Of a stretch of DNA of 64,000 nucleotides, positions 13,123 to 26,600 are shown piece after piece. The stretch is from contig OU612068.1 of the NCBI GenBank assembly GCA_914767715.1, positions 24,304,001 through 24,368,000 of the forward strand. The letters run 5' to 3'. The notes beneath the pieces were generated by a model. It searched no databases. It saw nothing but the letters and a program-made list of their open reading frames with translations, and was not told where the DNA came from. Position 1 is the stretch's first letter. The number at the start of each line of letters is the position of its first letter. The position numbers and the translations under genes are program-made. Origin of the DNA: Membranipora membranacea (taxonomy: Eukaryota; Bryozoa; Gymnolaemata; Cheilostomatida; Membraniporidae).

Positions 13123-14599
13123 CTGTTATTAAGATGGGTAAGATTATTATAATGTGAAATCATTGAGTGGTACCCTAATTATCAACATGGTTCACACCAT
13201 TTCCATCAGGACAACACAGGAGAAATTTGCTGAACTTAAAATAATGATTGAGCATTGTAATTCCATGCTTTCGAAATGCTCTAAGATTGCCCCAAGATAT
13301 GTATTTATCGTGGAGTACTTTGAAGTGACTAATGCTGTATGTTGCTCCGTGTTCACATGCTTTGAAGCAGTGTAAATGTTGCTCTACATGTCTGAGAGGC
13401 CTCGAAAGTGGATTGAGAGCTTATTGGCTCAGTTAGGGTTGTTTAGTCGAGGGGAACGCACCAGTAATGTTGTGTGGTGTATGAATGATCTCATGATAAA
13501 AAAAGCCTCAGGAATTAATTCTAAACAACAATAAAACAGGGAACAGGAATCATTTTCATCTTGACGACATAGACTGTATCACATATGCATAGAGAATTTA
13601 ATGAAGCATGCGTTATGGTCAAGGTAAGACCACAGCTTAATCAAGTCGACTGACAGAATTGTTTTGATTTCAGTTTTTATGCGACAAAATCAGTTGTCTT
13701 AGGAGGATCTCTATCAACTATCAGGGAAGTAGCAGAGAGAAATACTGAGACAGCTGACTGACTATATTATGCTATGAGATCATCAATTCTACTAAATCCC
13801 GACTCCGCAACACAGCAGAAAGTAAAAGGTTCGTGTTAATGCTTCATTGCTATTGGTAAATGAAAATAATTAGAACTGACAGCACCGACGATTAGTGCTG
13901 GAATGCTGGTGATTCAGATTTATTATCAAGTTAGGACCTGGGATTACTGGCTCTTTCTCTGTGTCTAACGAGGCACCAATATTTACCAGGTAGGTGCTTG
14001 CGTGCTGACTTGGAACGATATTCCATGTGTCAAAATAATCTAGCCTTTACTTTCTCCTCTGAAGCAAGAAATTCAAATTATTTGAAGCATTCGAGAATTG
14101 TATTTACTTATCTTGGTCCACCAACAATGTCGAGTGCACTCACAAATTTTATCCAGTGATTGTAAGGTGTTATTTCCCAAAGCTGACAATATTGTTTAGA
14201 ATTTGGTAGGCAAATGTTGTGTTTGTTTAAGCACCGTCTAGGTCACAGCATACCATTAGCTTTTTTCAAGCCTTCTCGCTCTTATATAATTCATTAGAGA
14301 CCAACTATTTCTATCACAATACAAATACTGCAAAGCTTGTGTATTTGATTTAAATCCAGTTTGTTTGATCAAGACGAAACAAGGTTGGTGATAAACACAA
14401 CAAGAGCAGTATTTTCTAGTTGAGAGCCTGTGAGTAATCTAGTGTTCGCTGTGTGGGAACAAGTGTGTCGATAACTGTTGAGTGTTTTCTCCTGACTTGA
14501 CAGGGCTACGAAAGTGACACTCTCACTAAAGAAGTAATTATCAGTTACCTCTCTGTATAGTTGAAGGATCTGCTTTGATTTTGTTTAGATATTAAGCAA

Positions 14600-17500
14600 A
14601 TGGCGGCGCAGAGCACTCAGCGATTGACCTTCTACGAGGATCTGTATCTCAAACCACAGAAAAAGACGGCATCTCTACCCATACGGATGCATCGGAATAC
14701 ACAGAAGCAACAAGATAAACGGCAATCAGCCACCGTTAGTAGCCCCAGGTGAGAAGTTTAACTTGTGTGTCATACATGAGAGTTAACTCCCAGCACACGC
14801 CTATTCAATGAGGATGTTGTGAGTGGAGGGTTTACAGCTTCAGGCCGTACAGGTGTAACTTTAACCAAGGAGTAACAGGGGAGAGGAGTGATAATTCACC
14901 GGAATTAGCTGTCAAGCTGCTCCTGTTACTCCTTGCTTAAGCCATCCTAGGATCAGGGATAACAGAACATTGAAGCATGGAGTGATCGAATGAAGGCATT
15001 CACGGCAGGCGGATATATCGATGTACTCTTGTTGGATTAGATCATTAAGAACCTTTCCAGACGGCTATTAGTCGTGGTAGCTTCCTTCTTACTGGATTAA
15101 GTTGAGGCATCTTCTTGCCTTTTGCTATTTTAATCTCTTTGCCACAGGCTTAATTGAAAAACACTGGGCAGGGCAGCAAACTTATCTCATTATCACTAAA
15201 GTTGGCTTCAGGAATTCTCTGAACTTCATTACAAATTCTGGCTACGGTAGTTGCCTATACCCACATTGTCAGAGAGTTAAAGGTGTCACCAACGAATCAA
15301 CATAATTAGGTTTCGAATTTTAAATATAACAGGTTTTTGGGGGAGATTATACCAGAGACTATGGATATCTATAGTCTCTGATTATACAATGAGTCTCTGT
15401 TTATGCTCATCTCATATTCAAAATACCTTGGCACATCCTCTGAACTGCAGAAATGTGGTGTTGGCGACGCATAAAATAAAAATTAATTAGGAGCCTTATG
15501 GGTGCTGGTTGAGTGAGTCCGATCGATCGTGTCAACAACATAGGCACCATCTCCAGAGGATTGAAAAAAAACTACCTCGCCAACGCCATTAGCTGGTTAT
15601 AACCTCAAAGGTCTCAGGCTCTGCCGAGACACTAATGATGATTAGATAAACAATCATAATTCATCTTAAGCTGACGTTTACTGTATCATGAGAGACTGGG
15701 ACAGACTGATCACAGGAAGGTACACGATTGTACTCCAAACCAATCGATGATTAATCAGTGTGGATTTCAGAATATTAAGAACTATTATGGTAAATTTAGC
15801 GTATTGTCAGTTGATTAAAACTCGGCCAAGCCCGGGTCATGCCACCATTGTCATTAGTTGCAAAAAAATATCTTAACATCATCAATAATAGTGAGAGATG
15901 AGTGTCTGTCAGGACCATCAGTAGTTTGTTGTGAGGAGCCATTGGACCTGTTTTTGAATTTAGTATAAATTACTGCATAATTGTTTTCATTACCATCAAT
16001 TAGCGATAATTAAATAGTCATATAGGTAGAAAAGTTGAGAAGCTTGCTATGATGACACTGTGACACTTGTAGGTGTATAAGGAATACGCCTAATTTTTTG
16101 TATAGTTAGTCACGGTCATAATGTATGGCAGCAGAGTTTCATAAATAAACATGATGCTGATGCCAATATCAAATATACTATAAGTTACTTCCCAACTGCT
16201 GGGCAGCGTCCAATTTTATTACCTGATGACACAAGCAGCAGCGTGATCTGACGCAAGTTGGCAGCTGACAATTGATGACAAAACAAATACCTGAATATAC
16301 AAACTCTGTTCTCTTTTTTTACCAGGCTTGATCGAAGTGTGAGGAATTCTGGATGTAAATCGCCTGTGAATAATCCACTACTAGACTCTCCACCGTCATC
16401 AAGACCGCTTACATTAGCTAGCCGAGGATCCAGCCAGGATAGCCTAAGGAGAACTTCATCCTATGATGAGACCAATAACAACGCCCATCCAGCCCTCCGT
16501 GGACAGTCCTCCACCAACAATTATGCAAATCTTATGTTCACAACACTAGATGAGACACAGGCTGGCTCGATATATAATCAGCTGTTGTCTCCCCCTCTTC
16601 GTAGAGCTCATACATTTCCTGACGATCACGTATATGAAGTGATACCTGCTCAGAAACAAGAACAGTCTCAGTCTCGAACACAACAAAAGAAACACTATGA
16701 TGACAATAATTATCTTGTACCATCGAGCTCACCATATCCAAAAAGCGACCAAGTAAGGTTACGGCGATCTAGAGATCATGTAAACGGTTCTTCGTCCAAT
16801 CTGAAAACCATGAGACGAATGGGTAGAAGTATGGATAGTATAAGCCGCTCAGTGACTGGAAATAAACTCAGATCTCAATCTACAGTAAGTATGAGAAGGA
16901 TATTCCTATAAGATCCTGTCTGGAAAACTTTTGGTATTTGGCAGGGAAGGAATATTTTCCCTCCCACACCAACACAATTTGGCTAATCAAGCCTACAAAG
17001 CTGGCGAATAGGCACATGTATAATTCTGTGCCACAGCAATACATCGCCCTGAAATTTGATATTCACATACACAAGTACCAAATAAGGAAGCTTCGCTAAC
17101 ATCACTATGTGTTCTTATTATTATATTGAATTGAAATTGTTTGCAGATTCTTGCTCCGCAACTCTGGATGCGAGACGCCAGTAAGGGTCCAATTCAAGGT
17201 GCTGCCAGCTGTAACAATTTGACAGCTCAAACTCTCGAGTTCGGCAGGCTGTCACACGGACTGACAATCCAGGATAAAGAGAACACATCTCCAGATCAGT
17301 TAGAGCTGAGACAGGGTGAGGTCGACCTCAGGACAATCAGTACCAGCAGCAGTAATCACTCCGTATCTGTATCTCCACGTCATCGGCGGTCGGAGGATAA
17401 TGTGAGGTAGGCATGAGACAAAAATCATCGAGCAGCTGTTATCTAAATGAATCTTTTCAACAATCTAGCAGAGATTTGAAACCCGGCCTGGGCGTCAAAA

Positions 17501-19885
17501 ATCTAGTCTGACTCATTTTGAGTGCAGGCGATTGTAGCTGGGTTGCTTTTTACTATATAGTAATGGGTGTCAACTTTTTAGTTACAGGATTTAGTCAGAA
17601 CCGTCTTTGCCATTAGGAGGTCATTTACATACTTTACTACCAGTTTTTGAGACATCAGTTGCTCATCTAATACCCGTGACAGATTTAGACTTTGACATAA
17701 TAAATCTGTTAAATTACCTGTTTTGATCTCAGATTATGACTAACTAACCAAATATGTTTGCTTATCTCATGCTTGTGTGGTTGCTTGTGTGTACCAACCA
17801 CACGGTTGAGGGACGGCCCTTCTCAGGCCCGGCAAAGTTTAAGGAATTAGTAATATTTAGGATAGAATTTGATGAAATACATCAGGATTCAGGATCATTA
17901 AATTCTACCATTGGTCAGGTAATTCCGTGAACTATGTTGTAGGTTATATTACCTCAAAACCCAGGGCAAACATTTTTTTACTATTGCCCAAATATGCAGA
18001 TTTTACGTCAAAACAAACCCATTTTAGGGGATCAAAAGCCTATGTACAGGGCTCACAAATTCCTTTTCCACATGACCCCTTATGACATCTTCAGGAAGCG
18101 CCATGTGCTCACATTATGGTTCCTCTTGGCTGAGATATGTTAGAGTAAGGGAACAGACCATGAAAACTGGCCAGTGGCCAGGGTGAGTTTGGTTTTAAGA
18201 AAGTTACCAAACACGGCCATAAAAGATTTGCTTGATTTGATCTTGCATTCCATGATGGTTATCACTGTGTTATTATTCTACAGCCAGAAGAGTAGTAACA
18301 GTTCATTACACAGTGCAGGTTCCCGAAATTCTCACTCCAATCACAGACGATGCTATCACCGACACTCATCATCTTATGCAGGTAAATAGAAAGTATTGTA
18401 CATATTGTATTACAGTGAAAAACTTACCATGAGTTGGCAATCTCAGAATCACTTGACCGATTATCAGATAATAAATTCATTGCAGCCATTATGACAATCT
18501 GAATCGGGACTTACAGTTAACATGTTTTACTTTCTTTGACATTCAAGTTGACGTGTGTGCAAACAGAATCAAAGCGCCCAACTCAGCTTTCCAATTACTT
18601 TCAAAAAGAACTTGTTGACTGGATATCACTGATTCCTTGGAATGTGTGAGACCAATTACTCTGATCTCCACGCTCTAAAGAGAAGGTCCTGTTAAGCCGA
18701 GTAGGCATGAGAATGCAAATTCAGACCATGGTTAAAATTCAACCGTATCGCGTCACTCTTATACAATCTGTAATTAGTAAGAAGGAAGAGGAAAGTTTTC
18801 AATCCAAGCCAATCAAGACCTTTTATATTTTTTGCGGCGCATTAGTACATTGTCATTACATTCTCTCCTTTCCTCTCAATCCCGTTCCCACACACACCTG
18901 GTAACAGGCACGCTCCTATCAGAGTTTGAATATTAAAATGTATTAAGTCTCATGATCAAACAATCTGACTCTGTGAGCCCTCGATCACAGGGCTACCAAA
19001 TTCAATTAATCTGTATTCCAAAGTAATATTGTGTAGTAATACTTGTGATTTCTACAGTATGAACTTTCCAAAGACCCAAAGTTGTATAATATAAATGTGA
19101 TTTCTCACATAATCTGTTATGATGGAATAAGCCTTTGGTTAACAACTAATATATGGTTTTTTTTTCGACATTTGAAGTGCACTGGGAAGATAAAATTGAA
19201 ATCTCCAGGCACAAAGACACCTGGTAAAGGTACTCATTGGACTTTTATTAAAAATAAATTGTGTTTACCTTGGAAGAGAATACAACGGCAACGCAACACC
19301 CCTCAATTTTCAATCTAAATAACAGGTCCAAATACCATTTATTTAGCAACAATTTAAGAATTTTACTGAGGTAATCCTCCTGATCCGCCCCAGGCTGGTA
19401 AAAATTATACTCTCTGAATACCTGGAAGTTGAGCCAGGCAGTGAGTGGATTGCGGTGAATATCATCAAACCCAAGTATTACCGTGTAATACTTGTTTTTT
19501 TATACGCAATTTCAAATCGATTTTCTATTTTACAGGGTCAACAAGTAGTGCCTACGAAAATATGGACCACCTTTACCGCCATCCGGAAGGTTCCAACTAT
19601 GTTAATATAAAAGAGTACCTCATCCGCGAGCAAGATAAAGAGCTAAACTATGCAGATCTGGATTTCACTTCAATAAAACAGTTGAACAACCCTGAGAAAA
19701 CAAAAACAAGTTGCTCAGTGACACCGACTAAACAACCTGTACAGAACTCAAGTAGTGTAGAACAGGATGACAATCATGTAGAGTATACAATGATTAACAT
19801 AACAGCCACAGAGGCAGCACGTAAAGCCTGCGCAGAACATCAGCGATATCGTCAACGTAGAGTCAACTCTAGCATAGCAAGCTAG
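14600..19885 (+). CDS. tyrosine-motif-rich docking-protein-like adaptor
   Basis: Five exons join in frame: 14600-14748, 16326-16884, 17147-17406, 18284-18381 and 19536-19885 (1416 nt, 471 residues, stop TAG). All introns are GT-AG. The protein is Ser/Asn/Gln-rich and looks disordered. It carries spaced tyrosine motifs of the kind bound by SH2 proteins: NYANL, HVYEVIP, NYLVP, AYENM, NYVNI, LNYADLDF and, near the end, VEYTMINI. In IRS-type proteins, YxN sites recruit GRB2 and the LNYxDLDL and YxxI tail sites recruit SHP2; by analogy this would be a receptor tyrosine kinase scaffold. I see no PH or PTB domain. A TTTTGTTTAG acceptor lies at 14588 just before the ATG, so upstream exons, possibly coding, may be missing. 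An in-frame stop at 14576 falls before that acceptor. The family call is inference. Confidence 0.75.
14861..14940. repeat. inverted repeat built on CAAGGAGTAAC
   Basis: The left arm (about 14861-14883) and the right arm (14920-14940) are near-complementary over about 20 bases, with the core CCAAGGAGTAACAGG facing CCTGTTACTCCTTGC. They are separated by about 36 bases, in intron 1 of the adaptor gene. Confidence 0.65.
15353..15380. repeat. CAGAGACTAT palindrome, copy 2
   Basis: CAGAGACTAT and ATAGTCTCTG face each other across 8 bases in intron 1 of the adaptor gene. It shares its arms with the copies at 7311 and 58648. Confidence 0.75.
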
Positions 19886-20447
19886 ACTCTTCGATTGAAG
19901 ATAAGACCACCTCAATGGGAGTGAACCAGTGTGCAACATGGTGGATTAATAACCTCTTCGGAATCGTAAATTATAGACACAATTACAGGCAATACCCACG
20001 ATCTCAAAATCTTACTTAGATAACAATAGTCTAGCGGGCAAGATGAACACTGATGAATCAACACTCACTTTTTTTGTTTGAACATAATGGCAGTGAAACT
20101 GTAACTGTTCTTTGCTATAATACTATTGCGCTTCTACTTGCTGAGATAATAGTAATGGTAAAAAAAAAAAACATGTTTTGTAAGGGAGTGTGTAGACAAC
20201 TTTACACTTAGATAATATTATATTTTTTCACAATATTTTGCGTACTAATACAATTTAACTGTCATATATCGACATGTATCTTATACAATTTCTCATATCA
20301 CGGTGAACAAACAAGTTACTTCTTGGTAAAAGTTAGAAAAAAAATTAGAGCTCTACAACTCAGCCATAGCATACATATGTCACTACACTTTCACACCCCA
20401 AGATGAAAATTGCTCAATATGCGATCAGAAAGTAGTTGGTTTCTCTC

Positions 20448-20532
20448 AATAAATGACCTAGGGCAAAGTTTCCAATTCATTGCTTGCTTTCATCACTTTT
20501 GATAGAGTGAATGCATCTAAAGCTCCAATAAA
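20448..20532 (+). terminator. polyadenylation signals of the adaptor gene
   Basis: Two AATAAA hexamers (20448-20453 and 20527-20532) lie 560-650 bases after the stop codon of the plus-strand gene. The second is only about 150 bases from the stop codon of the opposing gene. Confidence 0.55.
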
Positions 20533-20679
20533 AGTTGTTTGTGAAAATTGATAGGGAGAGGGCAACTCCCTTTTTTGATGGTGGCTGAAAGGAACACATG
20601 CTTTCCTCCCAACAGGGAGTTAATGTTGTCCCAAACAGCCACACCCAAACACCCAAGTAATCAGTGGCGCAGAAAAGCG

Positions 20680-23600
20680 TTATCCATACATAAGCTTTTC
20701 TTTCTCAATCTCCCTTTGCCTTTGTTCACGTTTAGCGTTTGCCTCCTTTATTTTTCGTATTCTCTCATCAAGCTCCTTTTCCTTGTTCATAGTCTTCCCT
20801 GGTTTGACATCTAGTTACAGAACAAACACCGATATTTACAATAAGAAAGGATTTCACCATACAAGAACAAAAGAGGAAAAATATTGCATTCTGCATTCAG
20901 GTGATTACACAAACATACAACACACCCTTAAGGAATTAATTTTTTTCTGCAGGCAAAAAAACCTTCCTACATGATGTTTCTAAGGATTTATATATCTAGA
21001 TGTATAACTAGATTTATAACTAGATGTCAAATGTTATATTATAACATTGCCTACAGCGAAATTCGTTAAGATACCACAGTTGCGGCAAAAAAGGCAAATT
21101 TCAAAAACCTCATTGAACAACAATGTAACTGACTTTTCTTATTTTCTCACGGTGGCTGGTGGCTGGTGGTAACTATACAGACAATATACTGGACAGGGCA
21201 AATTTCAGCAGGTTTGGAATGTTTAAGTACAAGACATGACAATAAAGCATTACATAATTTGAAATGTAAATATTAGAATTCAGCTGAAATGGGTGTAGGG
21301 AGTTTTGATGAATTTTGCAGAGTTCTTAGCTTTTGTCAGCTAAATTTGCTCAACAAAGTGCATGCTTTTGATTGTGTTAGCTCAACAATGCTTTGAATTA
21401 CCAACTTTGATCATTGTTGGTACTGAATGCCACTCAAATAATCAGTATTGCACAATCAGAAATGCCAAATTTACCTAGGGCGTAACAATGGGCACAACAA
21501 TATCACTGACATCCATTTTACCAACAATTAGACAGGTAAGCACCTTCAATATTCCGAAGTTTTTTGTGACATCATCACGAATATGCATAGCCTACGTCAT
21601 CAGTATCAAATATTCACATCTAATGTTTAAAATAAAATAGAATATTTGTGACTGGGACCTAGATCAAGTTTAATCCAATAGCCTGCATTCCAGTTGCTCC
21701 CTTCTACTGGTCAAGTGACCAAGTCGAGGGGGAGGGGGGCAACTCTGAATGCAGGCAAATGGACCAAACTTGGTCTACATTTATTCACTATGTACCACCA
21801 CTGATATTAATCGTAAACGCATAATAATTCTGTATACAGCTGATAAAAAAGAATACCCCAATGCACAACTTCTTGCAGAGAGTGGTACATACTTATAACA
21901 TGATTTCCATGTTTACCTGTTTTATTAGGACGGTTTTCATCAGAGTTGCTGGAGTCTTGTGATCTGTTTTTGCGACTCGCTGACCAAGCAGCTCGCCGTG
22001 AGAGTCGCTCTTCGCTGTCACGAGATGTAAGCCGTGAGAGTCTACTGCTGCTGTTCCTATCTTCAGACTCGCTGACTTCTCGAGTTCTGCGTCTCTCAGT
22101 CACTCTACTATAAGGCTTCTCAGCTTCGTTTGAGTCTCTCATTGTCTTCAGCTTTGCAGAGTTTCTGTCTCGAGCAGAAGACACCTCCGCAGACTCAGTC
22201 CTGCCTACTCTAGATGACATAGAGATTTTAGCTGCTTTATATTCAGATTTTTTAGGCTTTTGCTTTGCTGGTACAGCCGGCAAGTCATCATCTAACAGGT
22301 CGAGGTCATCATCACTATCGCTGGGTAGGAGGTGAGCAGATGAAGCGGAAGCTGCTGTCAATTTTACTTTAGGAGCTGAGGATTCTATTTGCTCAGACTC
22401 ATCTCTCCTCCTTTTACGTAAATCAGCAGTACTTATACTGTTCTTTGACTTTACAACTTCTTCAGGGAGATCCTGGTTATGAGCGTCAAGGTTTTCTCCA
22501 GGTGCTTGATCTCGTCTAGACCAGATGTTTCGCTTTGTCACTGATACTCGAGATTTGCTATTAGGTTCAGCTGGTTTTTGATCAGCTTCTTGTACACTGT
22601 CCTCGAGAATTACTCGTCTCTTATTGGTAAATCCGGACCTTGAGTCAGATTTAGAAGGTTTCTTCTCCACCTTGGCAAGCTTGATTTCTGGCTCTGAAGA
22701 ACTGTCTATGGATATTTCGCGCTGAGCACGCTTAGCTGCCACTTTCTCTTTGTCCGGTTTGGCGTATCCACCAAGGCGCTCCTTGAGAGATTTCTTCTGC
22801 CCTATCAAGCAAAAATCAATGACAATATGAACTATCATGTACAATGAAGTTCATGCAGACAAATTCAAAATCAACATAAAAAGGCTGCAAGCCAATGACA
22901 GACGACACACTATTTTTACCAGAAAGACCAAACTTTAACTTCCAGTGCCAGTGATACCAAGAAGTTAGGTCCTAGCGGTACGGAAACAAAAAAGGCTTTT
23001 ACAGATAGTAGCAGACCAATACCGCACCGACCAGCAAAGTTATGGTTTAAATCTAATGACGCTTTCTCAGATTGCATACTATTTCATCAACTTCCTGGGT
23101 TTTGACAGAAAAACCCATAATTTCATTCACAGCAAATATAGATCATCTGACCACAGGTCTTCTTTTCAAGATCCTCTTCTATTACATTGCCAAAGGAGTC
23201 TCTGGAAAATTTATTTCCCACAAACAACAACAAAGTTCTCAAAGAATTGAGAGAAAATCAAATTTCTTCTTTTAATAATTACCTGTATAACACCGGCCTT
23301 CACATACTTTTTTCCCAGTTACTTTCAATATATATATACTTTTATTGGCAACCAAAGTCATCTCATTGGAACCCTTTTTGATTTTCTACAATTTGTTTAG
23401 GAGCTATATTCAAAGAAATTAAATGTATACGACAGTGACTAAAACGTATTAGGAAAAAAAGCCATTCCTCCAAAAAGTTTTTTAGGGACACCCCAATGGA
23501 TTTCCCACACACAAATTACCATTTCATTTCAAAACATTGAGTCATAAGGGTAGCCAGATACACATCCTTCCTCCTCTAAGTTTGTGTAGGACGCTCCCAT

Positions 23601-26600
23601 AGACTTAATATACCTAGTATATGAAGATCCCTGATAATCGAATATATACACAAGCACAATGGCCCTTTTTCTCCACATTTCCATGGAACTTGATAAGATC
23701 TAAAATCATTATTTGAAGCGAAATGTAAACAAATTGTGTACAAGTCTAATTTGTCCAAAAGAAAATTATGAGCATCCCACACGCGTCTCCACTTACGTTC
23801 ATACGTCCTTAGACCTTTCCCTTTTTGCAATGATCTGAACGTTGAATTACATCAGTACACTTATTTCACAGGAATGCCATTTTTGATGGCAGACGAGACG
23901 ACTGATGACTGGTTTGAAAAAAAGAATTCGCTCACGCAGTAATTGTACCATTCTTTCAGTGTTAACTTATGAAGGAACCCATTGAATGATCAATTTATGA
24001 AAACCAATGTTTGAATATTTTCAAAAATTGAGCGATTAGGCAGCCTACGCTATTTTTGCAGCTTACTCTTGTTTCAGGAACTTGTCAGGAACTCATTGAG
24101 TCATAAGACTGCCCTAATGACCATTATACCTGATAGTTTTTGGATGTTGTTTGCAGAAATCCTGTGTGGGCTGTGGGCTGTGGGCTGCTTCCTGATAGTA
24201 CTGACAAGGTGTAGAAAAACAATACATTGATGGATGGATTGTTTTGCTCTACATAATTTGTGTGTCATTTTGTACTTCCCAAGAGATATTTGTGTGACTC
24301 AATGTCTGCGTCTTTTCGTTGCAACTTCAGAATGCTGATCGTTCCTCAGCAGTCAGCGCTCCCCATTTATGACAAACAGAAACTGCAGATTTCAGGCAGA
24401 TTGAATTTTAGGCAAGACCACATTAAATTTTTTTCCAAGATGTGATAGAAACATTTCAGGTTTCCCTCTAGGTTCTACTGAAAACAATACTGTGCAGAAC
24501 AAAATGGGAAAAAAAATTTGTATTAGCCATATATCACCTACTATTACAATTTCTTAGCAGTTCTCTTGATCCCCACTAGATTAAAATATACAAATCATCA
24601 ACTTCCAAGAACTATATTTCTGCGAGTTTTGATTAAGTAAAAATCCCGACATATACATAGTCATTAAAATTACAAAATCAAAGTTTTAAATAAGCAAATT
24701 TGGCATCATTTAGGAAACTATTTTGTGGATTTCTAACTTACATAGCAACAGCGCAATGTTCAGATTGAAAAGGGCTTTTTAAGAAATTTAAGTGTTTTTA
24801 CTATTGTTTAGGCACAAAATTAAATTGACATTATAATAATTTCACTTGAAGCAGTTGGTAACAACAAAAGTTAATCATTGCCATACATTTTTGATAGTCT
24901 TGATTCAAATTTGTAATGTTAGTATAGTGCAGGCCCTGTGCTACTCAAAAAATGTTGCAAATGCCTTTTGCAGCAAGAAACTTGATACGGTCGTGGATTT
25001 TTCTTCTTCGGAATCTTGACCAAAGAAAACAACTTGAAGCTATCTCTTAATTTAACCAAAAAATCTCTCAACAGACTGGCAAATTTGATGGATAAATAAA
25101 AAGGCAACACAATATTTGAGCATGAAATCGCAATCTAATTTTCCGGAAACGAATTCTTGTAGTTCTGGTTAAGAACATTAGTAAAAATATTTTTCTACTT
25201 ATCAAATTAGGAGCAAAATTCCGTGAAAACACCACTTGTCATGCTCTGGGCAGATTTTACTTAACATGTATGTATGGTAGAAGATTCATTTCAACGATCA
25301 CCTAATACAGATGGGACAACTCCAAATTGACATGACTTTCTTTGATAAGGGGCATAAAAATATTGTTGATGTGATACTTATTTCCAGACTGTTTGTGTCT
25401 AAGAAAATAGTATCACATCAACAATGTTTCCACATTCTGTTATACAGAGTATGATAAATAATACCAGCATCTTTCTGGGCCTCTATCTTCATAATATGAG
25501 GGTAGAGACAAATTACCTGGTGCACTTACCCTATAGCTCTCGCATTCCCGTAATCTGAAAGTATAGCAATGAATGTATAAAGTGGAATTCATACCTTTAT
25601 TACTACTGACTGTTTGGGATGTATTTGAGATTGTTGACATAGAGGGCGCCGCAGTTGATGGATTCTTCTCATCTTGGGAGGAGTCGTTGTCCTGGTCCGC
25701 CTCTTGACTCAAGTCCTTATCCAGTGAAACTGTTTCTACTATCTCGGGACTCTGTGATTTGACTCTTACAACCTTTGGTTTCTTAGCACCGAGTCTCTTT
25801 GTGATTGAAGTCTTTTTCTTCACAACAGTGCATTTCTCGGAGGTAGATTTCTTCAGTTTGACAGTCTTCTTGCCTGAAGAGATTTTTTCCTTGGAAAACT
25901 TTTCTTTCCTTTTGAGTAGAGTTTTCTTATCATCATCATTTGTGATATTCGGATGAGTCAATGCATCATCGGCACTAGAAGTCTCAATTATGTTCTGTTG
26001 CTTATTCCTTTTTAATTCCTGCTCAGGAGGTTTAGGAGATAGTCTGACTCGGAGGTCTGGCCGAGGACTGTGAGATAACCTGTCTCTCATGTCACTCTTT
26101 TGCTCACTCTGCTTATTTGGAGAGCATCTTCGTCGAGATGGACTGTGTTTTAGCTGTTGGTTATGTTGTAGGGGCGGTGTTCTGCGCCGGGACGGGCTGT
26201 TTGAAGCTCTCCGGCTGTAATTCAAAGGTGGAGTTTTCTCACGTCTATATTGAGGTGATCTATTCCTTAGTATTGGCGATCTTGATCTATCTCTTCTGGG
26301 GTTTGTTCCGTTTCTGACTGGACCAGTTAATTTGGTTTGACTCCTGATTTCTTTCTCAGTTCTTATACCATTTCTATGCGTCACAGCATTAGTGCGCGAT
26401 TTATTTGAGACATTTGCAGTGGTCTTAGTCTGTTCCGTTCTACTCATTTTTTTAAGTTGTGGTGTCAAAATTTCCTCTTCAAGCAGAAGATCGTCTTCAT
26501 CAAACTCTGTGATATCGACACTTTCCTGGAGTAGATCTGGAACTGCCTGCTCATCACTGCTGTCCGCCCTGGTATCCAGGTGGTTGGAAGAGGCAGCACC

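Larger units (their letters stand above)
1825..14588. other. gene-poor stretch
   Basis: In almost 13 kb I found no exon chain with consistent phase. Open frames are short and look like background. What can be seen is listed separately: two weak minus-strand exon candidates (3773-4013 and 12894-13122), a tRNA-like element near 7800, a minisatellite near 5750, C-rich repeats at 4728 and 6032, and a palindrome at 7311. Upstream exons of the gene that begins at 14600 could be hidden here. Confidence 0.5.

Noticed and set aside
19177-19222. Possible 46-nt extra exon in the last intron of the adaptor gene (donor GTAAAG)
   Set aside because: Its length is not a multiple of three and would break the frame, while exons 4 and 5 already join perfectly without it.
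22802-25594. Search for extra coding exons in the 2.8-kb intron of the RS-rich gene
   Set aside because: The flanking exons join in matching phase and the intron's open frames are short and AT-driven.
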